Shown piece after piece: positions 8,259-17,743 of a stretch of 64,000 nt of DNA. This DNA comes from an uncultured Muribaculaceae bacterium (GTDB taxonomy: Bacteria > Bacteroidota > Bacteroidia > Bacteroidales > Muribaculaceae). Location: positions 62,001 through 126,000 of the forward strand of contig CAJUOB010000003.1 of the NCBI GenBank assembly GCA_910587915.1. The letters are read 5' to 3'. The position numbers and the translations under genes were made by a program. Position 1 is the stretch's first letter, and each line of letters opens with the position of its first letter. A model generated the notes under the pieces. The model was not told where the DNA came from, searched no databases, and was given only the letters and a program-made list of their open reading frames with translations.

Positions 8259-9508
8259 TGTTCAGGTTCTGGTATGGGTTCCGACGGATCAAGCAGGGTG
8301 AAGCCGGCTGTCCTGAGGTCGTCCCAATAGGATGGATATGATTTTTCGACAACTTCCACATCGCGCACCACTATGCCGGGCACGAATACCGATACCGGAG
8401 CAAGAGCCATGGCCATGCGGTGGTCGTTGTAGGTGTCGAAAACGGGAAGTTCGTGTATCGGACGTCGGCGACCATCCCAGCACAATACTGTGCCGTAAGC
8501 CTCGATGTCGAGTATGAAGCCGAGTTTGGCAAGTTCGCGCACCAGAGCTTCAAGGCGGTCGCATTCCTTATGATGGAGCGCTCCGACTCCGCTGAAGCGG
8601 AACGGCACACCCACCATGCAGGCTGTGACGGCGAGAGCGGGTACCGCGTCGGGCATTCCCGACATATCGGCGTCGAGGCTGTTGAACAGTTCGGGGGTAG
8701 CCGATAGCTCGGCGCCTTCATCGGTGAATTCGGTGAGCACACCAAGTTTCTCGAAGAGCGATGCTTCCTCGCTGTCGCCTTGAATCGAGTGTTCGGTAAG
8801 ACCTGTAAGTGTAACCCAACCGGCAGTGAGGGCAGCGATCTCGTACCAGAACGCCGCAGCGCTCCAGTCGGGTTCGCTGTCGTTGTCCGATGCTTTCCGG
8901 TATGGAGTGTTGGGCACGGTCACTTTCAGGGGCTCGGCATCTGCGGCCACTCCACGGTTCTGCATCATGGCCGCCGTCATCTTTATATAAGGTAAGGAGC
9001 CGACCACTCCCTTAAGTTCAATCGTGAGCGGAGCTGCCATTAGCGGAGCAGCCATCATAAGCGCCGATATGTACTGCGAGCTCACCGATGCGTCGATAGC
9101 TATGGTGCCGCCCCTGAGTCGCCGTCCATGTATGCGCAGAGGCGGAAATCCATCCTCTCCTTCGTAGGCGATGTCAGCGCCGAGGCTGCGCAGGGCATCC
9201 ACGAGTGGTCCTATGGGTCGCTTAAGCATCCGCTCCGAGCCTGTGAGCACACAGTCGGAACCTTCAGTCGCGGCTGCTATCGCACATACGAAGCGCATGG
9301 CAGTGCCCGCCGGCCCGGCGTCGATGGTGCCTGAGAGCGGCGATGACAGTATGCGCGATATGGTGTGGGTGTCGGCGCAGCTGCCTTCTGGCGGCATGGC
9401 ACCGGCAAGAGCAGCCATTACGGCCGCTCTCGCTTCTATGCTTTTGCTTGGCGGGAGTTGGATGGTTGTTTCCAGTATCCCTTCGGGGGGTAGTATCCTG
9501 TAGTCCAA
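8255..9508 (-). CDS. aroA: 3-phosphoshikimate 1-carboxyvinyltransferase (EPSP synthase)
   Basis: AroA transfers enolpyruvyl from PEP to shikimate-3-phosphate in the chorismate pathway. The visible signatures are LPPSKSIEARA near the N-terminus (substrate-binding SKS), GPAGTAMRF (the usual NAGTAMRF with G and P in front), a variant DWSAAAFW motif, GMPDAVPALAV, the HKECDRL motif and DTYNDHRMAMA near the C-terminus. The frame is open upstream to 9592, but that part lies inside patB. I place the start at a TTG at 9508, just after the patB stop, giving about 417 aa, usual for the family. The NAGT-to-PAGT change is a small oddity. Confidence 0.9.
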   Translation of the reverse strand: MDYRILPPEGILETTIQLPPSKSIEARAAVMAALAGAMPPEGSCADTHTISRILSSPLSGTIDAGPAGTAMRFVCAIAAATEGSDCVLTGSERMLKRPIGPLVDALRSLGADIAYEGEDGFPPLRIHGRRLRGGTIAIDASVSSQYISALMMAAPLMAAPLTIELKGVVGSLPYIKMTAAMMQNRGVAADAEPLKVTVPNTPYRKASDNDSEPDWSAAAFWYEIAALTAGWVTLTGLTEHSIQGDSEEASLFEKLGVLTEFTDEGAELSATPELFNSLDADMSGMPDAVPALAVTACMVGVPFRFSGVGALHHKECDRLEALVRELAKLGFILDIEAYGTVLCWDGRRRPIHELPVFDTYNDHRMAMALAPVSVFVPGIVVRDVEVVEKSYPSYWDDLRTAGFTLLDPSEPIPEPEQ

Positions 9509-9509
9509 A

Positions 9510-10700
9510 TCAGTCTGCTTTAATAGTGGAGCATACGGCCATTTCGAGGCTCTGGAGCGCGCCGGCGAGTACCGAGCGTGGTGCGCCCACATTGAGGCGA
9601 GCGAAACCGTCGCCCTGAGGGCCGAACATGGTGCCGTCGTTGAGGGCCAGATGTGCCTTGTCGAGGAGCAGGTTCATCACTTCGCGGTGGCACAGATGCA
9701 ATCCGCGGAAGTCGAGCCACAGAAGGAACGATGCTTGCGGGCGGATGACTTTCAGGCCGGGGATGCGGCGGGCGGCGTAGTCGATCACAAATTCGATATT
9801 GCCCTGCACATATTCGAGCATCTGGTCGAGCCAAGCCTCGCCGTTGCGGTAGGCGGCTTCTGCTCCAATGGCCGAAATCATCACCGGTGCGCTGAATTCG
9901 TTTACTTCGAGCCATTTGTAGTAAGGTTCGCGGAGAGCGGGATTCTTCACCACCATCCACGAACTCACCAGGCCCGGTATGTTGAATGTCTTCGAAGGTG
10001 CGCCAAGCATTATGCCCACAGCCTCGGCGTCGGGGCCAGCGGCGAGGAAAGGTATGTGGCGGCGTCCCTCGAGCATGAGGTCTCCGTGTATTTCATCACT
10101 CACCACCACCATGTTTGCCTGGCGTGCTATGGCTGCGAGCTCGGCGAGAGTCTCTGCATCCCACTGTATGCCGATCGGGTTGTGGGGATTGCACAGTATC
10201 ATCATTTTCGGTTTCTGCTCAGCGACAATCTTGCGCAGGCCGTCGAGGTCCATGCGGTATGTCTCGCCGTCGAACAGAAGGGGATTCTCGACTGCATGGC
10301 GTCCGTTGCCTTCCACTACGGTGCGGAAAGGGGTATAGACCGGCGGCTGGATGACTACGCCGTCGCCTTCGCTGGTGAAGTAGTTTACAGCCAAGGCGAT
10401 TCCTTTGACAACTCCGGGCACGAAAGCGAGCTCGCTACGCGCTATGTCGAATCCGTGGCGTCGCTTGTTCCAGTCGATTATGGCCTGCCAGTATCCATCG
10501 GAAGCCTCGAAGTATCCAAGCACCGGGTGCGACAGGCGCCGGCTGAGCGCTGCTGTGATTTCCGGACAGACGGCGAAGTCGAGGTCGGCAATCCAGAGAG
10601 GAGTAAGGTCGTGACGGCCGAAAACGGCATCAAGGCGGTCGATTTTGACGGCGGCGGTGCCGTGGCGGTCGATGATTGCGTCGAAATTATACTGTGTCAT
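9510..10700 (-). CDS. patB: PatB/MalY-family PLP-dependent cystathionine beta-lyase
   Basis: This fold-type I aminotransferase-like enzyme of the MalY/PatB group cleaves C-S bonds of cystathionine or cysteine conjugates. Motifs: PLWIADLDFAV near the N-terminus (typical of MalY/PatB), LCNPHNPIG (169-177), SDEIHGDL (201-208) and the PLP lysine K237 in GAPSKTFNIPG. At 396 aa it is full length. It is the first gene of an overlapping minus-strand run with aroA, a small membrane protein and a metal permease. The ATG at 10700 is preceded by a good -7 box. Substrate choice (cystathionine versus cysteine) cannot be decided. Confidence 0.9.
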   Translation of the reverse strand: MTQYNFDAIIDRHGTAAVKIDRLDAVFGRHDLTPLWIADLDFAVCPEITAALSRRLSHPVLGYFEASDGYWQAIIDWNKRRHGFDIARSELAFVPGVVKGIALAVNYFTSEGDGVVIQPPVYTPFRTVVEGNGRHAVENPLLFDGETYRMDLDGLRKIVAEQKPKMMILCNPHNPIGIQWDAETLAELAAIARQANMVVVSDEIHGDLMLEGRRHIPFLAAGPDAEAVGIMLGAPSKTFNIPGLVSSWMVVKNPALREPYYKWLEVNEFSAPVMISAIGAEAAYRNGEAWLDQMLEYVQGNIEFVIDYAARRIPGLKVIRPQASFLLWLDFRGLHLCHREVMNLLLDKAHLALNDGTMFGPQGDGFARLNVGAPRSVLAGALQSLEMAVCSTIKAD

Positions 10701-10723
10701 GGCATTTTATTGGTTATTTTGCA

Positions 10724-10731
10724 CAAAAGTA
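10724..10731 (-). promoter_or_regulatory. -7 box of patB promoter
   Basis: TACTTTTG on the minus strand matches the TAnnTTTG consensus, 24 nt upstream of the patB ATG. No convincing -33 box is visible, so only this element is marked. Confidence 0.55.
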
Positions 10732-10773
10732 ACCATTTTCATCGAATTACGAGGCATGCCGCAATTAAATTCT

Positions 10774-10781
10774 TACCTTTG
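10774..10781 (+). promoter_or_regulatory. -7 box of DUF4855 gene promoter
   Basis: TACCTTTG followed by GCGG matches the consensus, facing away from the patB box in the 160-bp divergent spacer. It implies a 5' leader of about 75 nt before the ATG at 10862. The -33 element is not clear. Confidence 0.55.
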
Positions 10782-10861
10782 CGGAACGATTAAAACGAAA
10801 GTGCATTCGAAACCTCGGACGAACATTCTACACATTATTATATATAGCAATTTTTTTGGTC

Positions 10862-11899
10862 ATGAATAGAATCATTGTCAGCCTTTCGCTGCTGCTCGGC
10901 GCTCTGTGTGCCATGGGGCAGAAGTTTGCCACTTGCGACGTCCGCGACCTCGCTCTTATATATCAAGGTGGAACGCACCGTTGCGACTGGACTGAACCGG
11001 AGATCGAACCCTATGTGACACATCGCTTTTCCGACGGATCGGAGCAATGGCTCTTCGACGGCTTTCTGTTTCTGGAGTTTAAGGATGCCCGTGGGCATCA
11101 GTTCTCGCCTGGCTATGATAAGGTGAATGCAACCCGTGCCGAATGGGAGTGGTACATAGACCGCCTGTTCGAAAAAGAAAAATCGCTCCATGCCCTCGAT
11201 GCTGTCATATCGCGGAAAAAGAACGAACTGGGCGACCCGGGCTTTCGCCACAAGGTGGTGCTTACCCTGATGGTGCCTATAAATGGCCAGACCGACTGGG
11301 GCGAAATCGACGGTGAGAAATTGGATTTCAATAATGCTGAGCACCGTCAGCGTGCTGTCAAATGGTTTGCCGATGCTCTCGAGCAGAGGTTTCGTGCCGA
11401 AAGATTCGAAAATATCGACCTGTATGGATTTTACTGGATCGACGAAGATATGGTTTCTTCGAAAGAATTGCTGCCGGCGATAGCTCCTTACGTGCATTCG
11501 AAGGACCTTAAGTTTGTGTGGATACCATATTATATGGCTCCCGGACATGAGCGCTGGCGCGAACTTGGATTCGATATCGCGTATCATCAGCCAAACCATT
11601 TTTTTAACAAGGATATACCCGATTCCCGCCTCGACGAAGCCATAGATGAGGCTCTGAAGCATGGCATGGCCATGGAGTTCGAGTGCGACGAGAATGCTCT
11701 GTCGCAGACTCCCGACTGTACTGCGTCGCGCATGACCGCTTATATGGACGCTTTCGACCGTCGCGGCGTGTTCGAAAACTCGGCGCTCGCCTACTATACG
11801 GGCAATCATCTTCTCACCGATTTTGTAAAGAATCCGTCGCCGCAGAACGCCGCACTTGCCGATCGTCTGGCGCGTTTTATCGTTGGACGCCGCCGCTGA
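10862..11899 (+). CDS. Secreted DUF4855-family protein
   Basis: The 345-aa protein has a cleavable signal peptide (MNRIIVSLSLLLGALCAMGQ). The rest matches DUF4855: an early YQGG..W segment, a central WFADALEQRF region followed by LYGFYWIDED, and a C-terminal FECDENAL stretch. The TIM-barrel-like order with acidic residues at strand ends (WIDED, EFECDE) suggests a glycoside-hydrolase-like fold, but no activity is known to me for this family. I chose ATG 10862 over the in-frame TTG two codons earlier. It stands alone: the upstream neighbour is divergent and a hairpin region follows. Confidence 0.8.
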   Translation: MNRIIVSLSLLLGALCAMGQKFATCDVRDLALIYQGGTHRCDWTEPEIEPYVTHRFSDGSEQWLFDGFLFLEFKDARGHQFSPGYDKVNATRAEWEWYIDRLFEKEKSLHALDAVISRKKNELGDPGFRHKVVLTLMVPINGQTDWGEIDGEKLDFNNAEHRQRAVKWFADALEQRFRAERFENIDLYGFYWIDEDMVSSKELLPAIAPYVHSKDLKFVWIPYYMAPGHERWRELGFDIAYHQPNHFFNKDIPDSRLDEAIDEALKHGMAMEFECDENALSQTPDCTASRMTAYMDAFDRRGVFENSALAYYTGNHLLTDFVKNPSPQNAALADRLARFIVGRRR

Positions 11900-11928
11900 A
11901 AGCGGGGTTTCTATTTCGGAAATCGCGG

Positions 11929-11973
11929 CTTTCATTTGAAATGAAAGTGTAAAAAGTACACGCTTTCATTTCG
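11929..11973 (+). terminator. Double hairpin / terminator after DUF4855 gene
   Basis: Three alternating copies of the arm CTTTCATTT / AAATGAAAG at 11930-11973 can form either a short first hairpin or a longer second one (11938-11950 with 11958-11973, loop AAAAAG, 2-nt bulge). The remaining bases to 12389 are very AT-rich with no gene I can support; they form the leader and control region of the phosphoesterase-Sus locus. I see no clean TTG-N19-TAnnTTTG there. Confidence 0.5.
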
Positions 11974-12389
11974 ATTTTCATACTTTTTATATTTATTTTT
12001 AATTATACATATGTAATGCGCTGTATTACATGCAGTTATGCTTGCAGTGAGTTTTGTTAAAAATACTTTAGTAAAAAATTAACAATTGTTTCTTCGAAAT
12101 TTTTTTGTTTTATTGCGAAAAATAGAGTAATTTAACGCCCTGAAATCATATCACAATAAAATCCTATATATCCAATTGCAAACAAAGTCCATGATATCGT
12201 TGAAAAATGCTATTGCGTCTATTTTGTCGCTTTGAAATTTTGAAACTTATCTCCTTGGGCTACCATATAGCGGCAGAAATCTGTAGATCAAACCTTTACC
12301 AAATATACCAATCACAATGAAGCCCTTTCGAGGGTTTTGTATTACGAAACAACACTCGCAATTCGAAATTAGTATTTAACACAAGTTTT

Positions 12390-14336
12390 ATGAAATTTTC
12401 TAAATTTTTAATCGGACTGACGCTCGCGGCAGCATCGGCTCTCTTTGCAGTCTCCTGCGGCGAGGATGAACCCGAAAAAGGCCAGACCTCAGAAGGCATT
12501 AAAGTCGAGATGACCCTTCCTGCTTCGGTAGAGCTTACCAAGGGGGAAGCATGTACTCTGTCCATGAATAGTGGAAGCGTTGTTTACACCAGCGACGTAG
12601 TGCAGCTTCAGGATTCAAATGGAAAACTCATCGATTGCACCATTAGCTCTGTAACATCCGACTCTTTCACATTTGTCCTTCCCGACAGCTTCGTCGAAGG
12701 CACTTATCGTATCTACATCAAGCGTGGCTCCGAGCGCAAGCTCCTCGGCTCGTTGATTATCAAGATCGTTACCGATAAGTGGGAAATTGAAAATGGCACT
12801 ACCGTATACGGTACCGTTACTTCTGCCGAAGGTCCTGTGCCCGGAGTGGTGATTAGCGACGGTGTGGACTTCGCTGTGTCCAACGAACTCGGTCGCTATG
12901 AACTCAAGTCGAAAAAAGCGCTCGGATATGTATTCATGTCGGTGCCTTCGGGATATGAGCCCAAGACTTCGGGTATTCTCCCCATCAACTATTTCGCTCT
13001 CAATGCGGCCGGTACAGTGCCCGAGAATGTCAACTTCTCGCTCGTGAAAGCAAACCAGAGCAACTACCGCGTGCTTTTCTTCGGCGATATGCACCTCGCA
13101 AACCGTACCGACGACGTGAAGCAGTTCGCTAACTTTGCCAACGATGTGAATACAAACGGTAAGTCTGGAAAAACTTACGCAATCACTCTCGGCGACATGA
13201 CATGGGATATATACTGGTACGACAACAACTTCCAGTTTGCCCAGTACCTCGACCTGATGAACCGCTCGTTCAGCAACCTCACTGTTTACCACACCATCGG
13301 TAACCACGACAACGACTACAAGGCCACCAACAATTTCTCGGCCAAGAATCCATTTATCCTCTCTATCGCCCCGAACTACTATTCGTTCAACATCGGCGAA
13401 GTGCATTATGTGGTGCTCGACGACATCGATTGCAGCTCATACGACGGTACAACTTCGCGCAATTATACAGAAAAAATATTTGTGCCCCAGCTTCAGTGGC
13501 TGGCTAAGGATCTCAGCTATGTCGACAAATCGACCCCCGTTGTGCTGATGATGCATGCCCCCGCTTTCTATCCCAATGGCGCCTCTTCGTTCCGCAACAA
13601 CCTGTCGAACGTGACTGAGCTTCTGCCTATCATCAAGGACTACAAGGTGCACATCGTCACCGGTCATACTCACAAGAATTTCAATGTTACTGCCGAGCAT
13701 AGCGTGCTCAAGAACTACCCCGATATCATGGAACACAACGTTACTGCCGTTTGTGGCGACTGGTGGTGGAGTGGCAAGTGTACGCCCGGTGCCCTGATGG
13801 CTCCCGACGGTTCGCCTGCAGGATATGCTATCTGGGATGTCTCCGGTAAAAATTTCAACTGGATATATAAGGGCACAGGCCTCGACCAGAACATTCAGTT
13901 CCGCACCTACGACCTCAATAATGTGTCGTTCTCCCTTTCCGACGTTCCCGGTATAGGTGGTGAAGCTGCAACTTCTTTTGCAAAATACTGCGCGGCCTAT
14001 CCCGCCAGCAAAGACAATAAGGTGCTCATCAACGTATGGAACTACGACCCCGAATGGACCATCACTGTAACTACAGAATCGGGCGAAACCCTCACCCCCA
14101 AGGCTGTTCAGGCATATGATCCCCTTCATATCAAAGCTATGAGCGTAAAACGCTATACAAGCACTAAAACAACAACGCCTAACTTTGTGACACAGAACTT
14201 CTGCCACTTCTTCGAGGTGACAGCACCAAATGCAGATACCGATCTTACCATAACCGTGAAAGACCGCTTCGGTCGCACATTCACCGAAAAGATGGAGCGC
14301 CCCAAGGCTTTTGAAATCAGTTCCTACACCTGGTAA
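12390..14336 (+). CDS. Lipoprotein calcineurin-like metallophosphoesterase
   Basis: The protein has a lipoprotein signal with C23 in the lipobox FAVSC and 648 aa in total. After an N-terminal Ig-like region and a carboxypeptidase-regulatory-like strand set (about 135-220), the dinuclear-metal phosphatase motifs appear in order: GDMH (232-235), GDMTWD (268-273), GNHD (304-307), MHAP and GHTH. A C-terminal beta domain follows, as in Bacteroidetes phosphoesterases with MetallophosN and MetallophosC domains. It heads the SusC/SusD run and is separated from SusC by a 15-bp hairpin, suggesting a surface or periplasmic phosphoesterase acting on the imported molecule. The substrate is unknown. Confidence 0.9.
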   Translation: MKFSKFLIGLTLAAASALFAVSCGEDEPEKGQTSEGIKVEMTLPASVELTKGEACTLSMNSGSVVYTSDVVQLQDSNGKLIDCTISSVTSDSFTFVLPDSFVEGTYRIYIKRGSERKLLGSLIIKIVTDKWEIENGTTVYGTVTSAEGPVPGVVISDGVDFAVSNELGRYELKSKKALGYVFMSVPSGYEPKTSGILPINYFALNAAGTVPENVNFSLVKANQSNYRVLFFGDMHLANRTDDVKQFANFANDVNTNGKSGKTYAITLGDMTWDIYWYDNNFQFAQYLDLMNRSFSNLTVYHTIGNHDNDYKATNNFSAKNPFILSIAPNYYSFNIGEVHYVVLDDIDCSSYDGTTSRNYTEKIFVPQLQWLAKDLSYVDKSTPVVLMMHAPAFYPNGASSFRNNLSNVTELLPIIKDYKVHIVTGHTHKNFNVTAEHSVLKNYPDIMEHNVTAVCGDWWWSGKCTPGALMAPDGSPAGYAIWDVSGKNFNWIYKGTGLDQNIQFRTYDLNNVSFSLSDVPGIGGEAATSFAKYCAAYPASKDNKVLINVWNYDPEWTITVTTESGETLTPKAVQAYDPLHIKAMSVKRYTSTKTTTPNFVTQNFCHFFEVTAPNADTDLTITVKDRFGRTFTEKMERPKAFEISSYTW

Positions 14337-14355
14337 GAATGAAATTATGAATCAG

Positions 14356-14394
14356 GAATTATGAATGATGCGTCACTATCATCATTCATAATTC
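14356..14394 (+). other. 15-bp perfect hairpin between phosphoesterase and SusC genes
   Basis: Arms GAATTATGAATGATG (14356-14370) and its exact complement (14380-14394) enclose a 9-nt loop. Further partial copies of ATTCATAAT flank it. No strong U-run follows, so it may be an intra-operon attenuator or RNA-processing site setting SusC level relative to the phosphoesterase. Confidence 0.6.
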
Positions 14395-14469
14395 ATAATT
14401 CAAATTCATAATAGATTCAGAGCCCATAAATTAGAGAAAAATTTTTCCAATCACACATTCCTTAATTCT

Positions 14470-17400
14470 ATGAAACTATTCACAAGACTGATGCTCGTGT
14501 TAGCGATTCTGTTGTCGACAACCTCGGCAGCCTTCGCACGCGAGGTGAAGGGCAATGTCGTCGATACTACCGACGAGCCCCTGATCGGTGTCTCTGTGAC
14601 GGCCGGACAAAGTAAAACCGGCGTCTCCACCGACATCGACGGCAATTTCACCATTACCGTCCCAAATGGCCCTGTGACTCTTAAATTCTCGTACGTAGGC
14701 TACAACGAACAGACCGTCAACGTTGCCGCCGACCAGTCCGAGGTTAAAGTGATTCTCGAGGAAAGCTCAACAATGCTCGAGGAAACTGTCGTTATCGGCT
14801 ACGGTGTACAAAAGAAAGTCAACCTGACCGGTGCTGTCGCTACTGTCGATGGCGCCAAGTTCGAAGACCGTACCGGTGGTTCCGTCACCAACATGCTTCA
14901 GGGTGCCGTTGCCGGTCTTAACGTAAGTGTGACCAACGGTCGCCCCGGTACTTCCGGTTCGCTTAACATCCGTGGTACTACATCTATCAACTCTACAGAA
15001 CCCCTTGTCCTTATCGACGGTTCGGTCGGTGAAATCAACGACCTCAATCCTAACGATATCGATAACATCTCCGTTATCAAGGACGCCTCGGCAGCCGCTG
15101 TGTATGGCGCTCGTGCTGCGTTCGGTGTGATCCTCATCACTACCAAGAACGGACAGGAGAAAGACGGCAAAGCTACTGTGCGCTATAGCGGCCGCTTCGG
15201 TTGGACCAAACCTACCACATCCACAGAATACGAGACACGTGGTTACTGGTCGGTATACACCACCAACGAATTCTTCATGGCAGACTCCGGTCAGCCCTAC
15301 TGGCAGTACTCCGACTACGACATGCAGCAGCTTCTTGCCCGTGTCAACGACAAGACCGAACATCCCGACCGTCCCTGGGTTGTTGAGGAAAATCGTAATG
15401 GCCGCAACCAGTGGTATTACTATGCGAACCACGACTGGTATCACTCCCTCTTCCGCGACACACGTCCTACCCAGCAGCACAGCCTCTCCGTATCTGGTGG
15501 CAACAAGGCCGTGAAGTACTTCCTCTCCGGTGGTTTCGACCGTCAGGAAGGTATGCTCAAAGTTATCCCCGACGTTTATAAGAAATACAATCTTCGCTCA
15601 AAGATCGACTTTAATGTCAACAAGTGGATTACCATGAGCAACAATACATCGTTCTTCGGCTCCACATACGACTATCAGGGTCGTTCCGGTATCGACGCAA
15701 CCCTCGGATATATGGGTCGTCATGCTCTCGCATGCGTGCCCCTGATGAATCCCGACGGCACACAAATCCGTACCACTCCCTACTCCGGCTATGCAGTCGG
15801 TAACAGCCGCCACTCAGAAATCATCGACGGCAAGCACCCCAACATCGACCGTAAGACCGACTTCACAAATACCACTCGCATCAATATCAGCCCCATCAAA
15901 CAGCTGACCGTTACTGCCGACTTTACCTATCGTTTCTATCAGACACGAAACGAAAACCGTGGTAATAACGTAGAGTTCCGCGAATATCCCGACCAGGATA
16001 TTCAGATCTGGAATACCGGTGCCGGTCTCAATGACCTTCGCTACAGCCAGGGTACACGTCACTATTATGCTGTCAACGCATTCGCTACCTACAAGGAAAC
16101 ATTCGCAAACGACCATAACTTCCAGATAATGGGCGGTTATAACTACGAACGTCTCAATATCAAGAATATCGGTATGTCGGCTGAAAACCTCATTTCTGAG
16201 GATCTTACCGACTTCGACCTCGTGGGCGTGAATAGCGATGGTGATAAAATTACCGACGTTTCCGGTGGTCAGAACCAATATGCCATTCAGGGTATTTTCG
16301 GTCGTGTAAACTATGACTACAAAGGTAAATATCTCGCTGAAATCTCCGGCCGCTACGACGGTACCTCGCGTTTTGGCAAGGGTCACCGCTGGGGTTTCTT
16401 CCCCTCGGGCTCGCTCGGTTGGCGTTTCTCTGAAGAAAACTTCTGGGAATCGATCCGTCCGACTATCAACAATGCAAAACTGCGTCTGTCCTACGGTGAA
16501 CTCGGCAACCAGAATGTATCGTCCTATTATACATTCCTTCGTCTTGTCACCAGCCACAAATTCGACTCTTTCACATTCGATGGTGCAAACAAGGGTACAT
16601 ACACATCCCTAGGCGCTCCTATCGCTTCCGACATGACTTGGGAAACTTCCAAGCAGTGGGACCTTGGTCTTGACTTCTCGATGTTCAACAACCGACTCAC
16701 ATTCACCGGCGACCTCTACATCCGCGACACCAAGAACATGCTCACTGACGGTATCGAACTTCCCTCGGTATACGGTGCTGATCCCCCACAGATGAATACT
16801 GCCGACCTTCGCACAAAGGGTTACGAGGCTGCGATAAGCTGGAACGACAATGTAACTGTCTTCGGTCATCCTCTGTCCTACAGCGTAGGCTTCAATATCA
16901 GCGACTACCGCTCGCATATCACACGCTACGATAATAAGGACAAGAGCTTCGCCAAGTCTTACTACGTTGGTAAGCGCATCGGCGAAATCTGGGGCTACAA
17001 GATCGATGGTATTTTCCAGACAACTGAAGAAGCTCAGGCTTATGCTCAGCAGGTCGACCTCGCTTATGTCACCAAGCGTGTGACCGGCGGATGGCAGGCC
17101 GGCGACGTGAAGTTTGTCGACCTCGATGGCGATGGTAAGATTGGTATAGGCGCCAATACTGTCGACAATCCCGGTGACCGTACTATCATCGGTAATTCGC
17201 TTGCATCGCTTCAGTATGGTTTCAATGCATCTGTCCGCTACTTCGGCTTCGATGTATCTGCATTCTTCCAGGGCACCGGTAATCACTACTGGTATCCCAC
17301 CGGACAGTGTATGCCTTTCTGGGGCTCGTATTCCTACTCGTACTGCTCATTCCTCCGTCGCGACATGCGCGACCTCATCTGGAGCGAGGACAACCCCAAC

Positions 17401-17724
17401 GCATACTTCCCACGTCCTATGGCCTATGCTGCCACTTCCGGTACGCTCAGCTTTACTAACGACCGCTATCTGCAGAACCTTCGCTATCTCCGCTTCAAGA
17501 ACCTAACCGTGGGCTACACCGTGCCCCAGAAGTGGACCCGCAAGGCATATATCGAAAAGGTTCGCGTGTACTTCACCGGCGAAAACCTCTGCTATTGGTC
17601 GCCCTTGAAGAAGAATACCAAGTACCTCGACCCTGAAAGTGCCTACAGCCGTTCCAAACAGAACAATAACCTGGCATATACTTTCCCCAAGACCTACATG
17701 ATAGGCATCGATGTTACTTTCTAA
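14470..17724 (+). CDS. SusC/RagA-type TonB-dependent outer-membrane receptor
   Basis: This 1084-aa receptor imports oligomers across the outer membrane with its SusD partner. It has a signal peptide (about 1-23), a carboxypeptidase-regulatory-like domain (about 24-105, starting REVKGNVVDTTDEPLIGVSV), a TonB-box-like ETVVIGYGVQKK, a plug with GTTSINSTEPLVLIDG and DASAAAVYGARAAFGVILITTK, and a beta-barrel to the C-terminal aromatic strand (MIGIDVTF). It is full length. SusD follows 19 nt after the stop, and both lie in the phosphoesterase-headed locus. There is no adjacent anti-sigma or hybrid sensor regulator. Confidence 0.96.
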   Translation: MKLFTRLMLVLAILLSTTSAAFAREVKGNVVDTTDEPLIGVSVTAGQSKTGVSTDIDGNFTITVPNGPVTLKFSYVGYNEQTVNVAADQSEVKVILEESSTMLEETVVIGYGVQKKVNLTGAVATVDGAKFEDRTGGSVTNMLQGAVAGLNVSVTNGRPGTSGSLNIRGTTSINSTEPLVLIDGSVGEINDLNPNDIDNISVIKDASAAAVYGARAAFGVILITTKNGQEKDGKATVRYSGRFGWTKPTTSTEYETRGYWSVYTTNEFFMADSGQPYWQYSDYDMQQLLARVNDKTEHPDRPWVVEENRNGRNQWYYYANHDWYHSLFRDTRPTQQHSLSVSGGNKAVKYFLSGGFDRQEGMLKVIPDVYKKYNLRSKIDFNVNKWITMSNNTSFFGSTYDYQGRSGIDATLGYMGRHALACVPLMNPDGTQIRTTPYSGYAVGNSRHSEIIDGKHPNIDRKTDFTNTTRINISPIKQLTVTADFTYRFYQTRNENRGNNVEFREYPDQDIQIWNTGAGLNDLRYSQGTRHYYAVNAFATYKETFANDHNFQIMGGYNYERLNIKNIGMSAENLISEDLTDFDLVGVNSDGDKITDVSGGQNQYAIQGIFGRVNYDYKGKYLAEISGRYDGTSRFGKGHRWGFFPSGSLGWRFSEENFWESIRPTINNAKLRLSYGELGNQNVSSYYTFLRLVTSHKFDSFTFDGANKGTYTSLGAPIASDMTWETSKQWDLGLDFSMFNNRLTFTGDLYIRDTKNMLTDGIELPSVYGADPPQMNTADLRTKGYEAAISWNDNVTVFGHPLSYSVGFNISDYRSHITRYDNKDKSFAKSYYVGKRIGEIWGYKIDGIFQTTEEAQAYAQQVDLAYVTKRVTGGWQAGDVKFVDLDGDGKIGIGANTVDNPGDRTIIGNSLASLQYGFNASVRYFGFDVSAFFQGTGNHYWYPTGQCMPFWGSYSYSYCSFLRRDMRDLIWSEDNPNAYFPRPMAYAATSGTLSFTNDRYLQNLRYLRFKNLTVGYTVPQKWTRKAYIEKVRVYFTGENLCYWSPLKKNTKYLDPESAYSRSKQNNNLAYTFPKTYMIGIDVTF

Positions 17725-17743
17725 TTTCTTAAGCCAATCCAAC

